From NCBI GenBank assembly GCA_019915015.1, contig JAHBBC010000001.1:3658001-3722000 (forward strand): a stretch of DNA of 64,000 nt, in the 5' to 3' direction. Both the position numbers and the translations under genes were made by a program. The notes beneath the pieces are model-generated. The model searched no databases. It had not been told where the DNA came from and was given only the letters and a program-made list of their open reading frames with translations. This document shows, one piece after another, positions 22,656-34,688 of this stretch (its first letter is position 1; each line of letters begins with the position of its first letter). The stretch comes from Auriscalpium vulgare. Its lineage: Eukaryota; Basidiomycota; Agaricomycetes; Russulales; Auriscalpiaceae.

Positions 22656-24511
22656 GCAACGCGCCTCGCCCGCCTTCTCAAGACCGCTCATCTACCCTCC
22701 CCACCCTCCAGACTTACCCTGCGCAGCCTTGCAAGGTGTCAGACCTGGCGCCTCTTGGCTGCGCAGATGGGTCCCGATGTGACGTGCACGACGCTCTGCG
22801 CGCCGCCGCACGCCCCGCCCGCCTTCAGCACGCCCGATGTGGTACATCCTGCGCACGCATGCGTCCACACGTCCGCTGAGTGGAGGAGATGGTCTTGTCA
22901 TAGAGAGGGGAGGACTCCGGGCGATGTGTCTCAAAGTTGGACAGCTCGACGCAGACAGGTACGCCGTGACTTCAATTTTTTGGCATGAACGTGCTGCTGA
23001 CCGTGCGGGCTTTACAGTGCTCCCAGACGCGTCGAACGCCTTACGCCCTCGACACGCGTCTGCGCGGGCTTGCATGACGCTACACCAGGCGTCTCCCGCC
23101 TGCGCAGATGTGACCCGAGGGCGGGCTGGAGACGCGATCCTACCACCCACCGGATCCGGGACAACTCCGGCATGCACGACGCGTGTGCGGCTACGCTCTT
23201 GACTCACACCACGCTCTGCTTATCCTTGCATCCCCCCGTCTATGGCCAAAAACTATCCGTGTCCTGGCTGTCCCAAGACCTTCAAGCACAGGAAGGCACG
23301 CGCGAGCCACGTTGCACAATCGGGCAAGTGCGCTTGGGTACGAACAGAGCAACTTGCAGCAAGCCACGGGCCGCTCAAGACCTACGGCGATCCCAGCGAC
23401 CACGAAGACGACCCCTCGAGCCACAGCGAACGAGAAGGCAGCGAGACGGATGGGTCTGTTGAGGCAGAAGCGTTCAGAGAGTACGATGACAATGGCAACG
23501 CGGCCGGGCCAGAAGGTGCGTTCTATAGGCGCTGCACACAGGGTACACGCCAGCTCATACCTTTGCATCCTAGATATTGAGCCCATCCAGCCAGCACGTC
23601 CCGCCAGCGCGGATGCTGATGCCGATACGCCCGTGAAGTCCTACCCATACCCCGGGGCTGGCAGGATCCTACGGCACGACGCAAACGCTCGTGCTGCTTA
23701 TCAGGCGAAGCTCAAGCACGGCGCAGGGGTCAACCCCTACCATCCTTTCAACAGCAAGCTAGATTGGGAGGTCGCCAAGTGGGCGAAAGGGAGCAGCGGT
23801 CCAACGCAGAATGCCTTGGCAAGGCTGCTTAGCATTCCTCAGGTGCGTCTTCTCACATCTTGTTCCTTTTGCCACCCTGATCGCCCAACGCTACAGGTTA
23901 TAGAGAAGCTCGGCCTCTCATTCAAGGACTCGCGATCGCTTAATCAAACCATCGACACTCTCCCGGACTGCGCCACCTGGCAGACAAGCACGCTCAACAT
24001 CCAAGTGCCCGATGGCACCACACGCGAGCAAACACTGTATTTCCGGGACCCAATGGAGGCCGTCAAGACGCTGTACAGTAGCGTTGCGGGAAAAACCTGA
24101 GTTTTTCCCCGAAAACGTTTTTCCCCGGTAATGTACCTGTATAGTACCGGTACCATACCTGCCCTGCCCTGGGCCCCAATATACCCGGTACAATACCTCC
24201 AGCACGTGATGTGTGTCGGCCCCTCCGGCGCCCGGCGCCGGCCCATGAGCCATGAGGCTCGCAGCCTCGCACGCAGACATGGCCGGCAGTCGTAAGGTGG
24301 TTGTGCAATGCTACGCGGATGTTTAAGGAGGTATTAGACACATCCCGCCTCGGCATGGGATAGTTGCAAGAGTGTTGTATGCAGCAACGTGTGTATGATC
24401 GACCCGTTGCTGTGATCGACATTTACACTCCGTAGTGAGTGACTAAATGAGGGCGCAATCTTCACCTTCGACACTGGCCTAGCACATTTTGCCAACCCTC
24501 AAAACTGTCAA

Positions 24512-26400
24512 ATGGCGGACGACGAGGTCATCCACGACATCGACTCATTTCAAACTCTGGGTGATATCCTCAAAAGAATACCCATTCCCGACGACATTAA
24601 ACATGTCCTACTACCCACACCAGCCCTGCGCAATGCCGATATCCAAAATTTCCCTGTCCCACCGGAGGCGAACGCGCCGTCTCTGCTCCAGCAGAGCACA
24701 CTCTTCTCGAAGGGCCAAAGCTTCATAACGGCCGCAAATGCAATGGTCCTGCTCTCTAGGCCGATGCCGCCGCACACCGAGGTGTTGGAAATCCTGCAAA
24801 ACCGCGTCATCCCCGCCCTAGAGACAGGCTATGCTTGCCTGGGCTATCCTGTTCAAGAGTCGGTCACTCAACAAACACTCAAAACCCCGATGTGGGTTCT
24901 CACCTACTGGTACGAGGTCCGGCGCATACTCGCTGCCAAGGCGCGCCTTTCTCTGGCCACTGCGTGGTTGAAGACTTGGACCGAGGGCTTGCTCAACGAC
25001 GAGGTGAAGTCCCTTGCTGCAGACACGTCAGCACTCCTCGACGACTGGCCATGGGACGTACCCCTCCCAACGACGATGGGCGTCGATCCAAAGACGCTTA
25101 CATCGTACTGTGGTCGGCGTTGGCTGGCGGCGGAGCATATGGATCAGCTGGGGATGCTGCTAGGTCATCGTCTGCAAAGACAAGGCAAGCCGGCATGTAT
25201 ACTGCCGAGTGCGGCATCAGTCAAGCTCATTGACACGTACCGCAACCGCGCACGACTCAATGCTAGCGGAACATCTTACCAATCAATGCGCGGCATCACT
25301 CCCCTACGATTGGCTGGCTCGCAGCTGCAAGATGGATCACTCAAGGAGGTTGGAATGACGATCGGGGTGCGGATCGATGGCGCGGATGTGCTCTTGCCAG
25401 CAGCCGTACACGAGACAAATCACTGGGTGTCCGTTGCGATCAGCGTAGAGCCACACACGGCTTTCTATGCTGATTCTCTTGGACGGAAGCCGCCCCGCGA
25501 GCTGTTGGAGATGATAGAATGGTGGTTAGGACAACACGGAGCGACTGGGCCGCTTTCACTCAACGTGTTACCATGCACCCCACAGCTCGACAGCTTCTCC
25601 TGCTCTGTCCTCAGCCACAATTCTCTTGCTCACCATCTCATCCCCGACGACATCCATCTCCTCTCGGATACAGACTGTGTCGTGCAACGCATTCGACACC
25701 TTGCTGACATAATGTGTTACCTACGTGACATGGTCAGTGCGCGCTCAGCTTCACTTACTTGCGGACTCGACTCACCGACAGTGCAGGACAGTCTCAAATA
25801 CAAGTCCAATATGCTAGCGCCTGGCATGCTTATACGGGCAAGTGCGCACACATCGGCGTTCACGAAGCCGCAGTTATTGAGTCTAGAAGGCGTCGTTAAG
25901 AGGCGACTGAGTGTAGCCACCAATGTCACGCCACTCACCGTGCCAGCCAAACGCACGAAGAAAAATGCCGCTTCGAAAGGAAAGGAACCGGCGGAGAGTT
26001 CCGGCAATGCGGGGAGCAAGCAGCAGTGGGACGAGGTCTTCAAACCGGCGCCGTTGAATCTGCATATTGCTGGAACGTCAACTGTAAGTGCCCAAAGAGG
26101 TTGTCAGCGCGCGACAGCAGTAAGTAACAGAAGCTTTGCTTACAGGTTGCAAAGCGTTCGGGCGGAAACACAGTCGCTACGCACAAGCAGCCTAGTAGTT
26201 CACCGGTACTGCAAGACCAGCAGCTCGATGAACAGAAATCAGATGCCGAAGGAGTTGCGGACGGCGCAGCTCCGTATGTGAACGAGATGGGGGAAGAAGA
26301 TGGGAGCGACATGGAGATTGAGCTTAACCCTGGTGACCTTGTCAAATGGGTGCAGCCGAAGAAGGATGCGCGCCGGGAGGACGGCCGCCGGATCCTCTGA
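24512..26400 (+). CDS. Ulp1/C48-like cysteine protease carried by the hAT element
   Basis: Starts MADDEVIHDIDSFQTLGDIL. The long open frame reads through a helical N-terminal region (about residues 1-270) to a Ulp1-type catalytic core. That core has His304 in ETNHWVSVAI, Asp321 in FYADSLG, Gln358 in TPQLDSFSC and Cys364 in SFSCSVLSHN. This is the order of SUMO/NEDD8-type C48 proteases. A basic, Ser-rich tail follows. After an intron (about 26085-26146) the frame reaches VNEMGEEDGSDMEIELNPGD and stops at 26398-26400, inside the start of the transposase ORF in another frame. The overlap suggests either two genes or a single Ulp1-transposase fusion broken by one missing base. A role in removing or processing ubiquitin-like tags during transposition is an inference. 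Confidence 0.75.
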
Positions 26401-29028
26401 TGGACGCTCTCACCGAGGCTTGCTATCGCCGCGACAATCCAACTACGCTGCTCTGGCGCTGTGTCGGAGGTCCTGATAACCCTTGCCATCATACTTTCCG
26501 ACATCGAGCGTTGATCCGAGTCGTTCGTCATGCAAAGGACTGCCCCAAGCTGTCCTCAGAGCTGCGGGAGAAAGTGCACATACATTCAGCTGGAAAGGCA
26601 CTGTCTGCGCAGGTCCAGGAGCTCACCAATTCGAAAGGATCCATGATGGTTGCGAAGGAACTAGGAGCTCAAGATGGAATTGGACAAGATGGGGAGAAGC
26701 AAGATGCAGGCGCCGCGACACATGCGTTCTTTCGGCAAGCAAAGGCGCTTGGGAAGCTCGAGCGTCACAGAAAGCTCGACCTTGCCATTCTTAAACTCAT
26801 ATGCGTCGCGGGTTTGCCAACATATATCGTCTCGCGCCCGGAGTGGAAGGAGATGCTTGAGATTGCCTTACCATCATATGCACCTTCAACCAGAGACAAG
26901 CTCGAATATGAAGGCATCGTAAACGAAGCATCGTGGGTCCGCCGGGAGCAACTCAAGTATCTGCAAGGTCAGGAAGACCTCACTCTCTCCTATGACGGCG
27001 GAACTTCGACAGGTCGTGAGTCCTACTGGACTGTACACGTCTCGACCTCAGACCGTGAAGTATACTTGATGGACACACGGGAGGCAACTTCCGAGTCGCA
27101 CACTGCACCTTGGATTGTTGAGAATGTCGCAAGTCCGGTGCGTGGGCATTGGAACTTAACTACTTCAGCAATTTCTAACAACTTCGCGCAGATTGTCAAT
27201 GCCATCGGTCCGTCCAGGTTTTCCGGCCTGACATGTGATAGCACGGGTAACACGCGAGCCTCGCGTTCCATTGCAATTCTGGCCCTCATGCCCACTGCGC
27301 TCAATCTTGCGGATGTTTGCCATCACTTGAATCGCACAATCCTTGAGATTAATCTCATTGATGTTTTCAAACCGGTGCGCAAACGTCCACACTACCAGCA
27401 TTAATCAGATCTAATCCGCAACCAGATCATCCGTGTGGTGCGGCAGACAATAACATTATTTCATACCTCGCACGCTGGACATGCAGCCCTCAAGAAAGCT
27501 CGTGAAAAACTAAAGACAGGACGCGGCCTGGAGGCTATCGGAAAGACGAGATTCGCAACAATCCCGCTCTCTGCTCGCTCTGTCCATCGGTCCTCAGCTG
27601 CGATCAAGAAAGTCATCCGTGAATCGCCTAACGGACTTTATGAGGTACAATTGATGGATCGACTAGACGAAATGACTTGCTGACAACATTCGCAGGAAAT
27701 TGCTGAGTATTTTCAGCCTGCACCGGATGATCACCAGACATTCAAGTTCGAGTCTGGTCTCTCCCAGTTCATCGCGGCCACTTTGCCTGCAACAAAGGCA
27801 TTAGCCTGCCTGGAGGCTCTGGAGGCGACTGCTGCCGACGTCTATATATTCTGGCATGCTGTTATTCGTGCAACAGAGGACGCCTTTCAAAATCCTAGGC
27901 TGTATTTTGACGCTGAGGTCGCGAACGCCATCCGCGGCATCCTCAATGCGCGACATCGCCAACTCTTTCTGGATGGCAACATAGCTAATAATGCATACCT
28001 TGCTGCAGCATATCTGAACCCTGGTTAGAGCCATTCTTTTGCTTGCATCTCGTCGCTGTCTTATGTGTGCATCAATCAGATCTTATCACGTCGGACCTGT
28101 GGCTACCGGAAGGCGAGAAGGTGACACTCATTGGTGTTCGGCATCCATCAATTTTCGAGTCCGTTGTCCGCTTCTTAGCCAACATCGGAGAGAAAGAGAT
28201 CGTTCATGGCCATAAGAAGGCATTCTTGAAGTGGGCAAAAAAAGGGAAATCATTTACAGCCCAACTTCACAGGGAAACTCTAGCCTATGCTCGACACCAG
28301 TTCCCATTCGATCATCCGCTCGACGATACGGTTCCGCAGGCGGTCCTTAAGTGGTGGAAGGGCCGTGTTGGCTCTGATAATGTGCACATCCTTCCGGTAC
28401 GTGTTCGTGTCCGTATGATTCACCGAGCGCTGCCGACTGATGCTGTCATGAATAGCATCTCGCTATCAAACTGTATTCCGTCCGAGTCAACTCCATGCCC
28501 GATGAACGGACTGGCTCTACATTCACATGGCTTACTCCAAAGCATAGGAATCGGCTATCCGTGCATAACATGTCTGCAATGACTCAAGTCCGACAGTACC
28601 ACATGTCTAAGAGCAAGGTAAGCAACCTCCGTTCTTTATTGAAGTACACAGTGTTCCAACCATTCGAGCAGGTGCGCGCGCACACTAATCAATTCCCTTC
28701 GGTCAAGTTCTACAACATCGAAAAGAAGGTATTCCCCTCTTCAGAAAACGCACCCGCACCGATGTCGGACGAAGAAGACGACAATGACGACAATGACGTT
28801 CAAGGTGAAGACCTGGCAGAACCGTACGAACCTGCCAATGCTTTCATCAAGATGCCTCACATCAACCTGAGGTCTGCAATTTTATCTGATGTCCTCGCGG
28901 AGGAAGCTCAGCTTCCTGCACGTCGGAACCCTGCTGTCGGAGTCAGTGCAGGTCAGGCTAGGGACGAGAGCATACCAGATTCTGATGAAGAGGACAATGA
29001 TTTCAGCACAGATGCCTTGTTTCAATAA
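26346..29028 (+). CDS. hAT-family transposase (zinc finger, DUF659, C-terminal dimerisation)
   Basis: The N-terminal part has a BED-like finger (LLWRCVGGPDNPCHHTFRH...VVRHAKDC). The DUF659/RNase H-like core reads LTLSYDGGTSTGRESYWTVH, LTCDSTGNTRASR and ADVCHHLNRTILEINLI, followed by GRGLEAIGKTRFATIPLSAR. Further exons give AYLNPG, WWKGRVGSDNV, NSMPDERTGSTFTWLTPKHR (the hAT C-terminal dimerisation signature) and an acidic tail to 29028. About five introns are needed. One junction near 27378-27411 does not keep phase in the sequence as given. The upstream start at 26346 is arbitrary if the protein is fused to the Ulp1-like domain. The product would cut and paste the element, acting on the TAGYG termini. 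Confidence 0.82.
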
Positions 29029-31724
29029 GCCTCCCGAGGTTTCAGTATGTATTGTACGCGTTGTTACAATGTACGCTCGAGTGCTGCGGCAGCCTTGCAA
29101 AAGCCGCGTCTGCTGACAAATCATGACACTTGTGTAGCAGGCAGCAGCGAATTCGTACAGGTCGGGGCACCTACGGCTAAGCTCTGGCAATTTGGCTATG
29201 GATACATACACTGCTAAATCTTCATCTGATGCATTGAAACCATTCCAAATCCTCGTGTGTACGCGAAAATCGAGCTGCTACTGCGTGGGAACTAAACATC
29301 ACGTGACTATTTCCCTGGTACGGTACCGGTTTGATACCTCCCCGGCTAGGAGCGCCACCGGTACCTTACCGGGGGGATACTGGCCAGAGGTTTTTCCCGC
29401 AACACTACTGTACAGCAACCCAGCCTTTGCGAGTCACATGGCGTATGCCCCGGAGCGGCAGTACAGCGGCGAGAAGGAGGGGAGCAGTGACGATGGGAGC
29501 GATGAGGAGGGTGAGGACGATGGCAGGATCTACAACGAGATGAGCACTGGGAGATGGTGGCATCGCACACAGGTGAGCGCGACGCGGCCTGCAGCTTTGA
29601 TGCGCATGCTGATGGCCCCTCCGAAGGCACTTCTCCCCGACGGCGCAACCGTTGTTCCCATCATCTTGAGCTCCGACAAGACCCAGCTCACCAGCTTCAA
29701 CGGCTCTGAATCAGCGTACCCTGTCTACCTCACCATCGGCAACATCGCAAAGGCCATCAGACGGAAGCCCTCGCGCCATGCCCAGCTTCTAATTGGCTAC
29801 CTCCCCACACCCGACCTTTCCGACCTCTCCGCGGCGGCAGCACGCGTCCTCCGTGCTCGACTCTTTCATGCCGCCATGGACGTCATTATGAACAGCTTGC
29901 GAGAGCCTAGCAAGCACGGCGTCGAGCTGGCCGGCGGAGACGGCGCTGTACGACGGTGCTTCACCATCCTGGCTTGCTATGTTGCGGATTACCCGGAGCA
30001 GTGCCTTGTGGCATGCACTCGCTACGGCTCTAGGTGCCCTCGGTGTCGTGCTGCTGCCCACGAGTTCGGGGAGCATGACCTCGACTGGGAGCCGCGGATA
30101 CAAGGGGACACGCTTCGGACGCTCCGTCATGCGTCGAAGCTCGCCACGGCCGCGAAGCGTGAAACAGCACTCAAGGATCATGGCCTTACCCACGTCGAAA
30201 GCCCATTCTGGGCGGGTCATCAGCACTGCAACATTCACAACGCCATCACGCCCGACGTCCTCCACCAGCTCTATCAGGGCGTCATCGAACACCTTATATC
30301 CTGGCTGTCATCTATCATGGGCTCCGCAGAGCTCGATGCGCGCTTCAAGAGGTTGCCGGAGACACACGGTGTGCGGTCTTTCATCAAGGGCATCAGCGTT
30401 CTCAGCCGCATCTCCGGGGGCGAGCACAAGGAGATGTCGAAGCAGTTACTTGGGTGTCTTATTGGAAGGGCGCCCTTAGGTGCAATTCGGGCAACACGAG
30501 TGCTGGACTTTCTCTACGTTGCGCAGTACCAAAGCCATTCGGAGGAGACCCTGCAATACCTTCAGACTGCCCTCGACGAATTCCATGCAAACAAAGAAGT
30601 CTTTCTCAACCTCGAGGCACGTATAGGTGCGTTCACTGGCACTGCTATGTTGAGTGTCACGCTGATTGTACATCGACCTTCCAGGCGGCCACTTCAACTT
30701 CCCCAAGCTCCATATGCTTCAGCACTACATCGACTGTATACGCGACTTTGGCAGCACCGACAACAGCAACTCGGAGGCAACAGAGCGACTACATATCGAC
30801 TTTGCCAAGGATGCATACCGTGCGACGAACAAGAAAGAGTACCTGCAGCAGATGATATGGTGGCTTGAGCGCAACGACAAGGTTGCGATGTTTGATGTTC
30901 ACATCCAGTGGCTCCTAGATGACATACCTCCTGCCACCACAGTTCGTCGACGCTCGAGCGCTCAGCTCCATATCGCCAAGCATCCCAACGCAACCCAAGT
31001 CACATTCCGTACCATTTCCCACTCCTACCATGCTTCTGCATTTGATGTCGCCCTTCGCACCTACATCGGCCAAATTAGCAAGACATATGATGGCCGTCGG
31101 GCGGTTCGACGGCGCGGCTCATTTAGTGATGTCGTCTTGCCCTTCAACTCTGTCGATGTATGGTACCGCCTGAAATTCTCCTTGCCAAACATACAGCTTG
31201 ACGACGCCCCCGATTTCATCAACGTTGCTGTTGCCCAGCCGGGAATGGCTGATGACAAGAAAAATGGGCGTTTTGATACTGTTCTAATTGACGAGAAGGG
31301 CAGGTCAAGCGACGCAGGTCTTGAAGGTGAGCCTCTGGTATCTCCAGAGCAGCTGTTGCTGATCATTTGGTGTATACAAGGGCTCCGTGTTGGGAGGCTG
31401 CGTGTTGTGTTTCGGATTCCACCTCAGATTGAACCTGCTGTTCTAAAGGAGCATGGGCTTTCTCAGAGCCTAGGCACACTTGTGTATGTTCAGTGGTTCA
31501 GCCGTTTCAACGGAAAGGATAGCAACACGCATATGTATCCTGTATCAAAGGGTAAAGATGTGTCTATTTTACCAGTGTCTTCCATACAGAGGAGTTGTCA
31601 GTTAATCCCTAAATTTGCTGATCGAGTAGACAGGTCTTGGACTTCTCAGAATGTATTGGATAGAAGCACAGATTTCTTTGTAAATAACTTTACAGACCAT
31701 CATGCATATCAATCCATATGGTAG

Positions 31725-32011
31725 ACTTCCTTGACTTGTCATTGATTCCACCGCTTGAGTACTGAGAATGTATAGACAGCATAGCTCATATGTAGTCCAC
31801 TATAGCTGTGATAGGACCGATAGTAATCATGGTACAATATATAGTAGACATAGTGACACAGTTCAACTATATACTACTATGGAGGCCTAAACCAGTGCTA
31901 TACTCACTATCCTTCCTACAGAGCACTATATTGAGATGCAGTGCAAGTATATAGTATTGAGAGGATGCATAATCTTGGCTGGCAGCTATATAAATTTCAG
32001 ATTTTTCAGAT
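31725..32011. repeat. AT-rich right subterminal region of the Plavaka element
   Basis: AT-rich tail with scattered TATAGT and ACTATGG words, ending in TTTTTCAGAT just before the GGAC duplication. No ORF. Confidence 0.65.
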
Positions 32012-32015
32012 GGAC

Positions 32016-33700
32016 TAGAAGGGCATGATCCGGAGGGGGAATGCTCGAGGAACGGACGGGTCAGTCCGGGATGGGGACGGGCCGTTTCCTTACAAGATAG
32101 GACTTCGCGGAACGTCGCGGAACCTAGCAACAATCCCCAACGAGCTCTATCAAGCAGCAAGAACCCCAGCAACCCAAAGTCGCCAACACAGTCAGGAATG
32201 AACACACAGCAACAAGGAACAGGAACGGGCGGAGGAGGCGGTGGAACAGGTGGCGGAGGACGTGGCGGCGGTGGAGGCGGGGGAGGCGGCGGACAACCGG
32301 TAATACCGCCTCAGCCCAACGTCGCGCCAGTCGCAATGCCTACCCGCGGGGACCGCAATGCACCGTCTTTCAATCAGAAAGCCCGCGAGTTACCGCGTTA
32401 CTTCGACGAGCTGAACCATCTCTTTGCCCGGGCTCAACTAGCGGATGATACGGCGAAGAAGGGCCACGCAGTGCGTTACCTAGACGTCGCGACGGCTGAG
32501 GAGTGGGAAGCGAGGCCGGAGTTTAAGGATCCCACCAAGACCTACCAAGACTTTCAGGACGCCATTGTTAAACTATACCCGGGAGCCGATGAGGACCGCA
32601 AGTATACCATCGCGGACATGGACGTGCTCGTAGGCATTCTTCGCGATCACCGACTTCCTGGTTAAGAAAGCAGGATCTCGACCCGTGAGCGCGATATCGC
32701 GTTCCTTCGCGTTTTCCAGGACAGCCTCATGAACCGGGTGGCGACGAGACTGCAGATCAAATTGCGGGACCACGATAAAGAAACACCGTACCCCATGGCT
32801 GACGTACTAGAGGCAGGAGAGTACGAGCTGAGGGGCACTCCCCCAATCGTACCAGCGGTCAGCGCAGGTCTGGCAGTGGAGGTCGCAACGATGGAGCCTG
32901 TAATCAAAATAGAACAGTTTCAAGAAGCAATCAAAGCCGCGGTCGCCGAACAGTTCGCGCGGATGCTCGTCAACCAGGGGAACAACGGAGGTCAGAGGGG
33001 TTATGGGGGTGCCTCAGGAACTCAACAGCCGCGCGCTACGCAAGGAAATCAAGGCGGACAGGGGGGGCCGTCAGGATGCCTTTTCTGCGGCCAAACGGGG
33101 CACTTCGTCAGGGAATGTATGGTGGTCCAGGACTACATCGTGACGGGTCGCGTATCAAGGGACCACAACAACCGGGTCGTTCTGAAAAGTGGAGGACTCA
33201 TCCCGCTAGGGGAAGGCCCGCTGAAGCAGCGGGTGGATGCGTACTACGCCGGGAATCAACACGGGCAGTCAGAAGCCATGATGCTGACGACGATGGACTA
33301 CGAGCCGGTGCCGGTCAAAGCGCAGACAGTCGCCGGCCTAATCCAACTGACGCCGCAATTGACCGACGAAGACAGAATGACGGAACGCCAGCAGGAGATG
33401 GCAGTACTCCTGACGGCCCAAGCGGAAAGGCAAGCTCAGAAGGAACGCCGGCAGGCCGCACTGGACGCGGGCGAGTTTCCCCAGGCAATAGGGCTGGCTG
33501 CTACCTGGCGAGCGCGAAAGATCGCGACGAGTCCCAGAGGTGGTCATCCCGAAGAGGAAGCCGTTTACACAAGCCAAGAAGCAGGTTTCCTTCGAGCCGG
33601 AGGCAGTCGACCGACCAGGGGAAGACTGGGGATAGCGCAGACAAACAAAGGCAGGCCGACGAAGACACCACAGCGGGTGAGGAGCCGTCAACACCTCTGA
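32016..33700 (+). pseudogene. Gypsy gag, 3' segment with CCHC zinc knuckle
   Basis: Continues gag after the Plavaka insertion. A Gly-rich linker (32219-32295) is followed by the capsid part (DRNAPSFNQKARELPRYFDE, FQDAIVKLYPGADEDRKYTI). Near 32630-32645 coding-looking sequence is missing before FFAITDFLVKKAG, and a one-base slip near 32671 restores the frame of RERDIAFLRVFQDS. The nucleocapsid knuckle CLFCGQTGHFVREC lies at about 33079-33120. Further slips lie at about 33500-33660. It is not a functional Gag reading frame as given. Confidence 0.75.
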
Positions 33701-34683
33701 TCCATCCTTTCGCGAAGGTGCCCGACGCGACGTACATAGGGCCGGCGAGTTACCAACGAAGCGCGGGGCAGCGCAAGGCGGACCCAGCATACAATAAGGT
33801 CGCCCCGGTCCGCGACCCCGTAATAGCAAGCAAGGTTTATGAGAGGGCCATGAATGCGGAGGTCACCTTGACACAGAGGGAGCTCATGTCCATTGCCCCG
33901 GAAGTGCGCGCTCAAGTTCGCAACGTGGTGACCCCTAAGCGGGTCCCAAACGAGGCAAGAGTACCAGTAGTCCAGGCGATGGTGGAAAGCGAACCGGAGC
34001 TCTTTCCGTTCGACTTTGACCAGGATGAAGGGGCAGGAGAGGAAGAGAAGGTGGTGAAGGGCTTCGCGGACCATATGCCCGAATCCTTTCTGCAAGCCCT
34101 GGGACACCAGCCAACGGAGTCGCCCGAGGGGACGCGTGTAGGAGAGGTCATTGTGGAGGTTCTGATGGGAGATCTAGCAGAAGAGGGAGACGGGGAACCA
34201 GACCCTGAGCCGTTGGAAGTCGCCAAAGAATCGCTGGCCCTCCGTTCGATTTTGCCACTAGTCGACAATCAAGCGCATATCAAGGCAGTCGTGGATCCCG
34301 GGTCACAGATCATTTCCATGTCCGAGGACGTATGCCATTACCTCGGGCTGCATTACGATCCAAACGTCCGCCTGGATATAATATCGGCCAACAAAAGTCG
34401 CGATAGGTCGCTAGGCCTGGCTAGAAACGTCCCGATGAAGATTGGGGGTATAACGCTGTACGTACAGGTGCATATCATCCGAAACCCGGCGTACGACATG
34501 CTCCTGGGGAGGCCCCTTGACGTCCTCACAGGAAGTACCGTGCAAAACTTTGCGGACGAGAGGCAGACGATCACGATCACGGATCCAAACACTGGAGTCA
34601 TGGCGTCAATCCCCACTATTCCACGCGGCCGCAAGCGCATCTCGCAAACCCAGAAGCAGGGGGTGGAGGGTTTTCGCGACTAG
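33660..34683 (+). pseudogene. Gypsy aspartic protease region
   Basis: The frame holds IHPFAKVPDATYIGPASYQR and VTLTQRELMSIAPEVRAQVR, a conserved pre-protease segment of basidiomycete Gypsy polyproteins. The retropepsin domain follows: AVVDPGSQIISMSEDVCHYL, IGGITLYVQVHIIRNPAYDM and LLGRPL. The active site reads D-P-G-S where D-S/T-G is classical. It would process the polyprotein. Confidence 0.75.
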
Positions 34684-34688
34684 AGGAT

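Larger units (their letters stand above)
24079..29407 (+). mobile_element. hAT DNA transposon with Ulp1-like protease gene
   Basis: 8-bp target duplication CTGTACAG (24071-24078 and 29408-29415). Terminal inverted repeats TAGYGTTGCGGGAAAAACCT fit the hAT TIR pattern. Removing the element and one duplication rejoins the Plavaka transposase frame (TLYS to NPAF). Subterminal regions are rich in GGTACC and TACCGG words. Two plus-strand coding blocks follow: a Ulp1-like cysteine protease (24512-26400) and a hAT transposase (26346-29028). Both are mostly open, so the insertion is young. Confidence 0.92.
23242..31724 (+). pseudogene. Plavaka transposase gene, split by a hAT insertion
   Basis: The start MAKNYPCPGCPKTFKHRKAR carries a C2H2-like finger (CPGC...H...C). 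An in-phase intron leads to NPYHPFNSKLDWEVAKWAKG and LGLSFKDSRSLNQTIDTLPD, ending at KTLYS where the hAT element enters (24079). Coding resumes at 29408 with NPAFASHMAYAPERQYSGEK and RWWHRTQ, then the catalytic region: IILSSDKTQLTSF, GYLPTPDLSDLS, ITPDVLHQLYQGVIEHLISW, an intron (about 30620-30686), GHFNFPKLHMLQHYIDCIRD and SEATERLHIDFAKDAYRATN. This matches the basidiomycete Plavaka (CACTA-like) transposase, about 1,000 residues. Both halves keep open frames, so the insertion is probably what silenced it. Acidic residues in SSDKTQ, TPDVLHQ and TERLHID are candidate catalytic positions. Confidence 0.85.
16634..32011 (+). mobile_element. Plavaka-type (CACTA-like) DNA transposon, 15.4 kb, cargo-bearing
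   Basis: Borders are set by a GGAC duplication (16630-16633 and 32012-32015), a short inverted repeat (ATCTGAGAAAT versus ATCTGAAAAAT at the right end), and restoration of the gag frame on removal. Both ends are AT-rich with subterminal repeats. Contents from left: minus-strand DUF6532 gene (17160-19131), a region of captured host gene pieces (19840-22440), a perfect hairpin (22615-22655), and the plus-strand Plavaka transposase (23242-31724), which a hAT element splits. The transposase alone would make it potentially autonomous had the hAT not landed inside. Class assignment rests on recognising Plavaka motifs in the translation; the borders are seen directly. Confidence 0.87.

Noticed and set aside
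22593..22988. Helitron 3' end suggested by the hairpin
   Set aside because: No CTRR terminus follows the hairpin and no Rep/helicase coding was seen.
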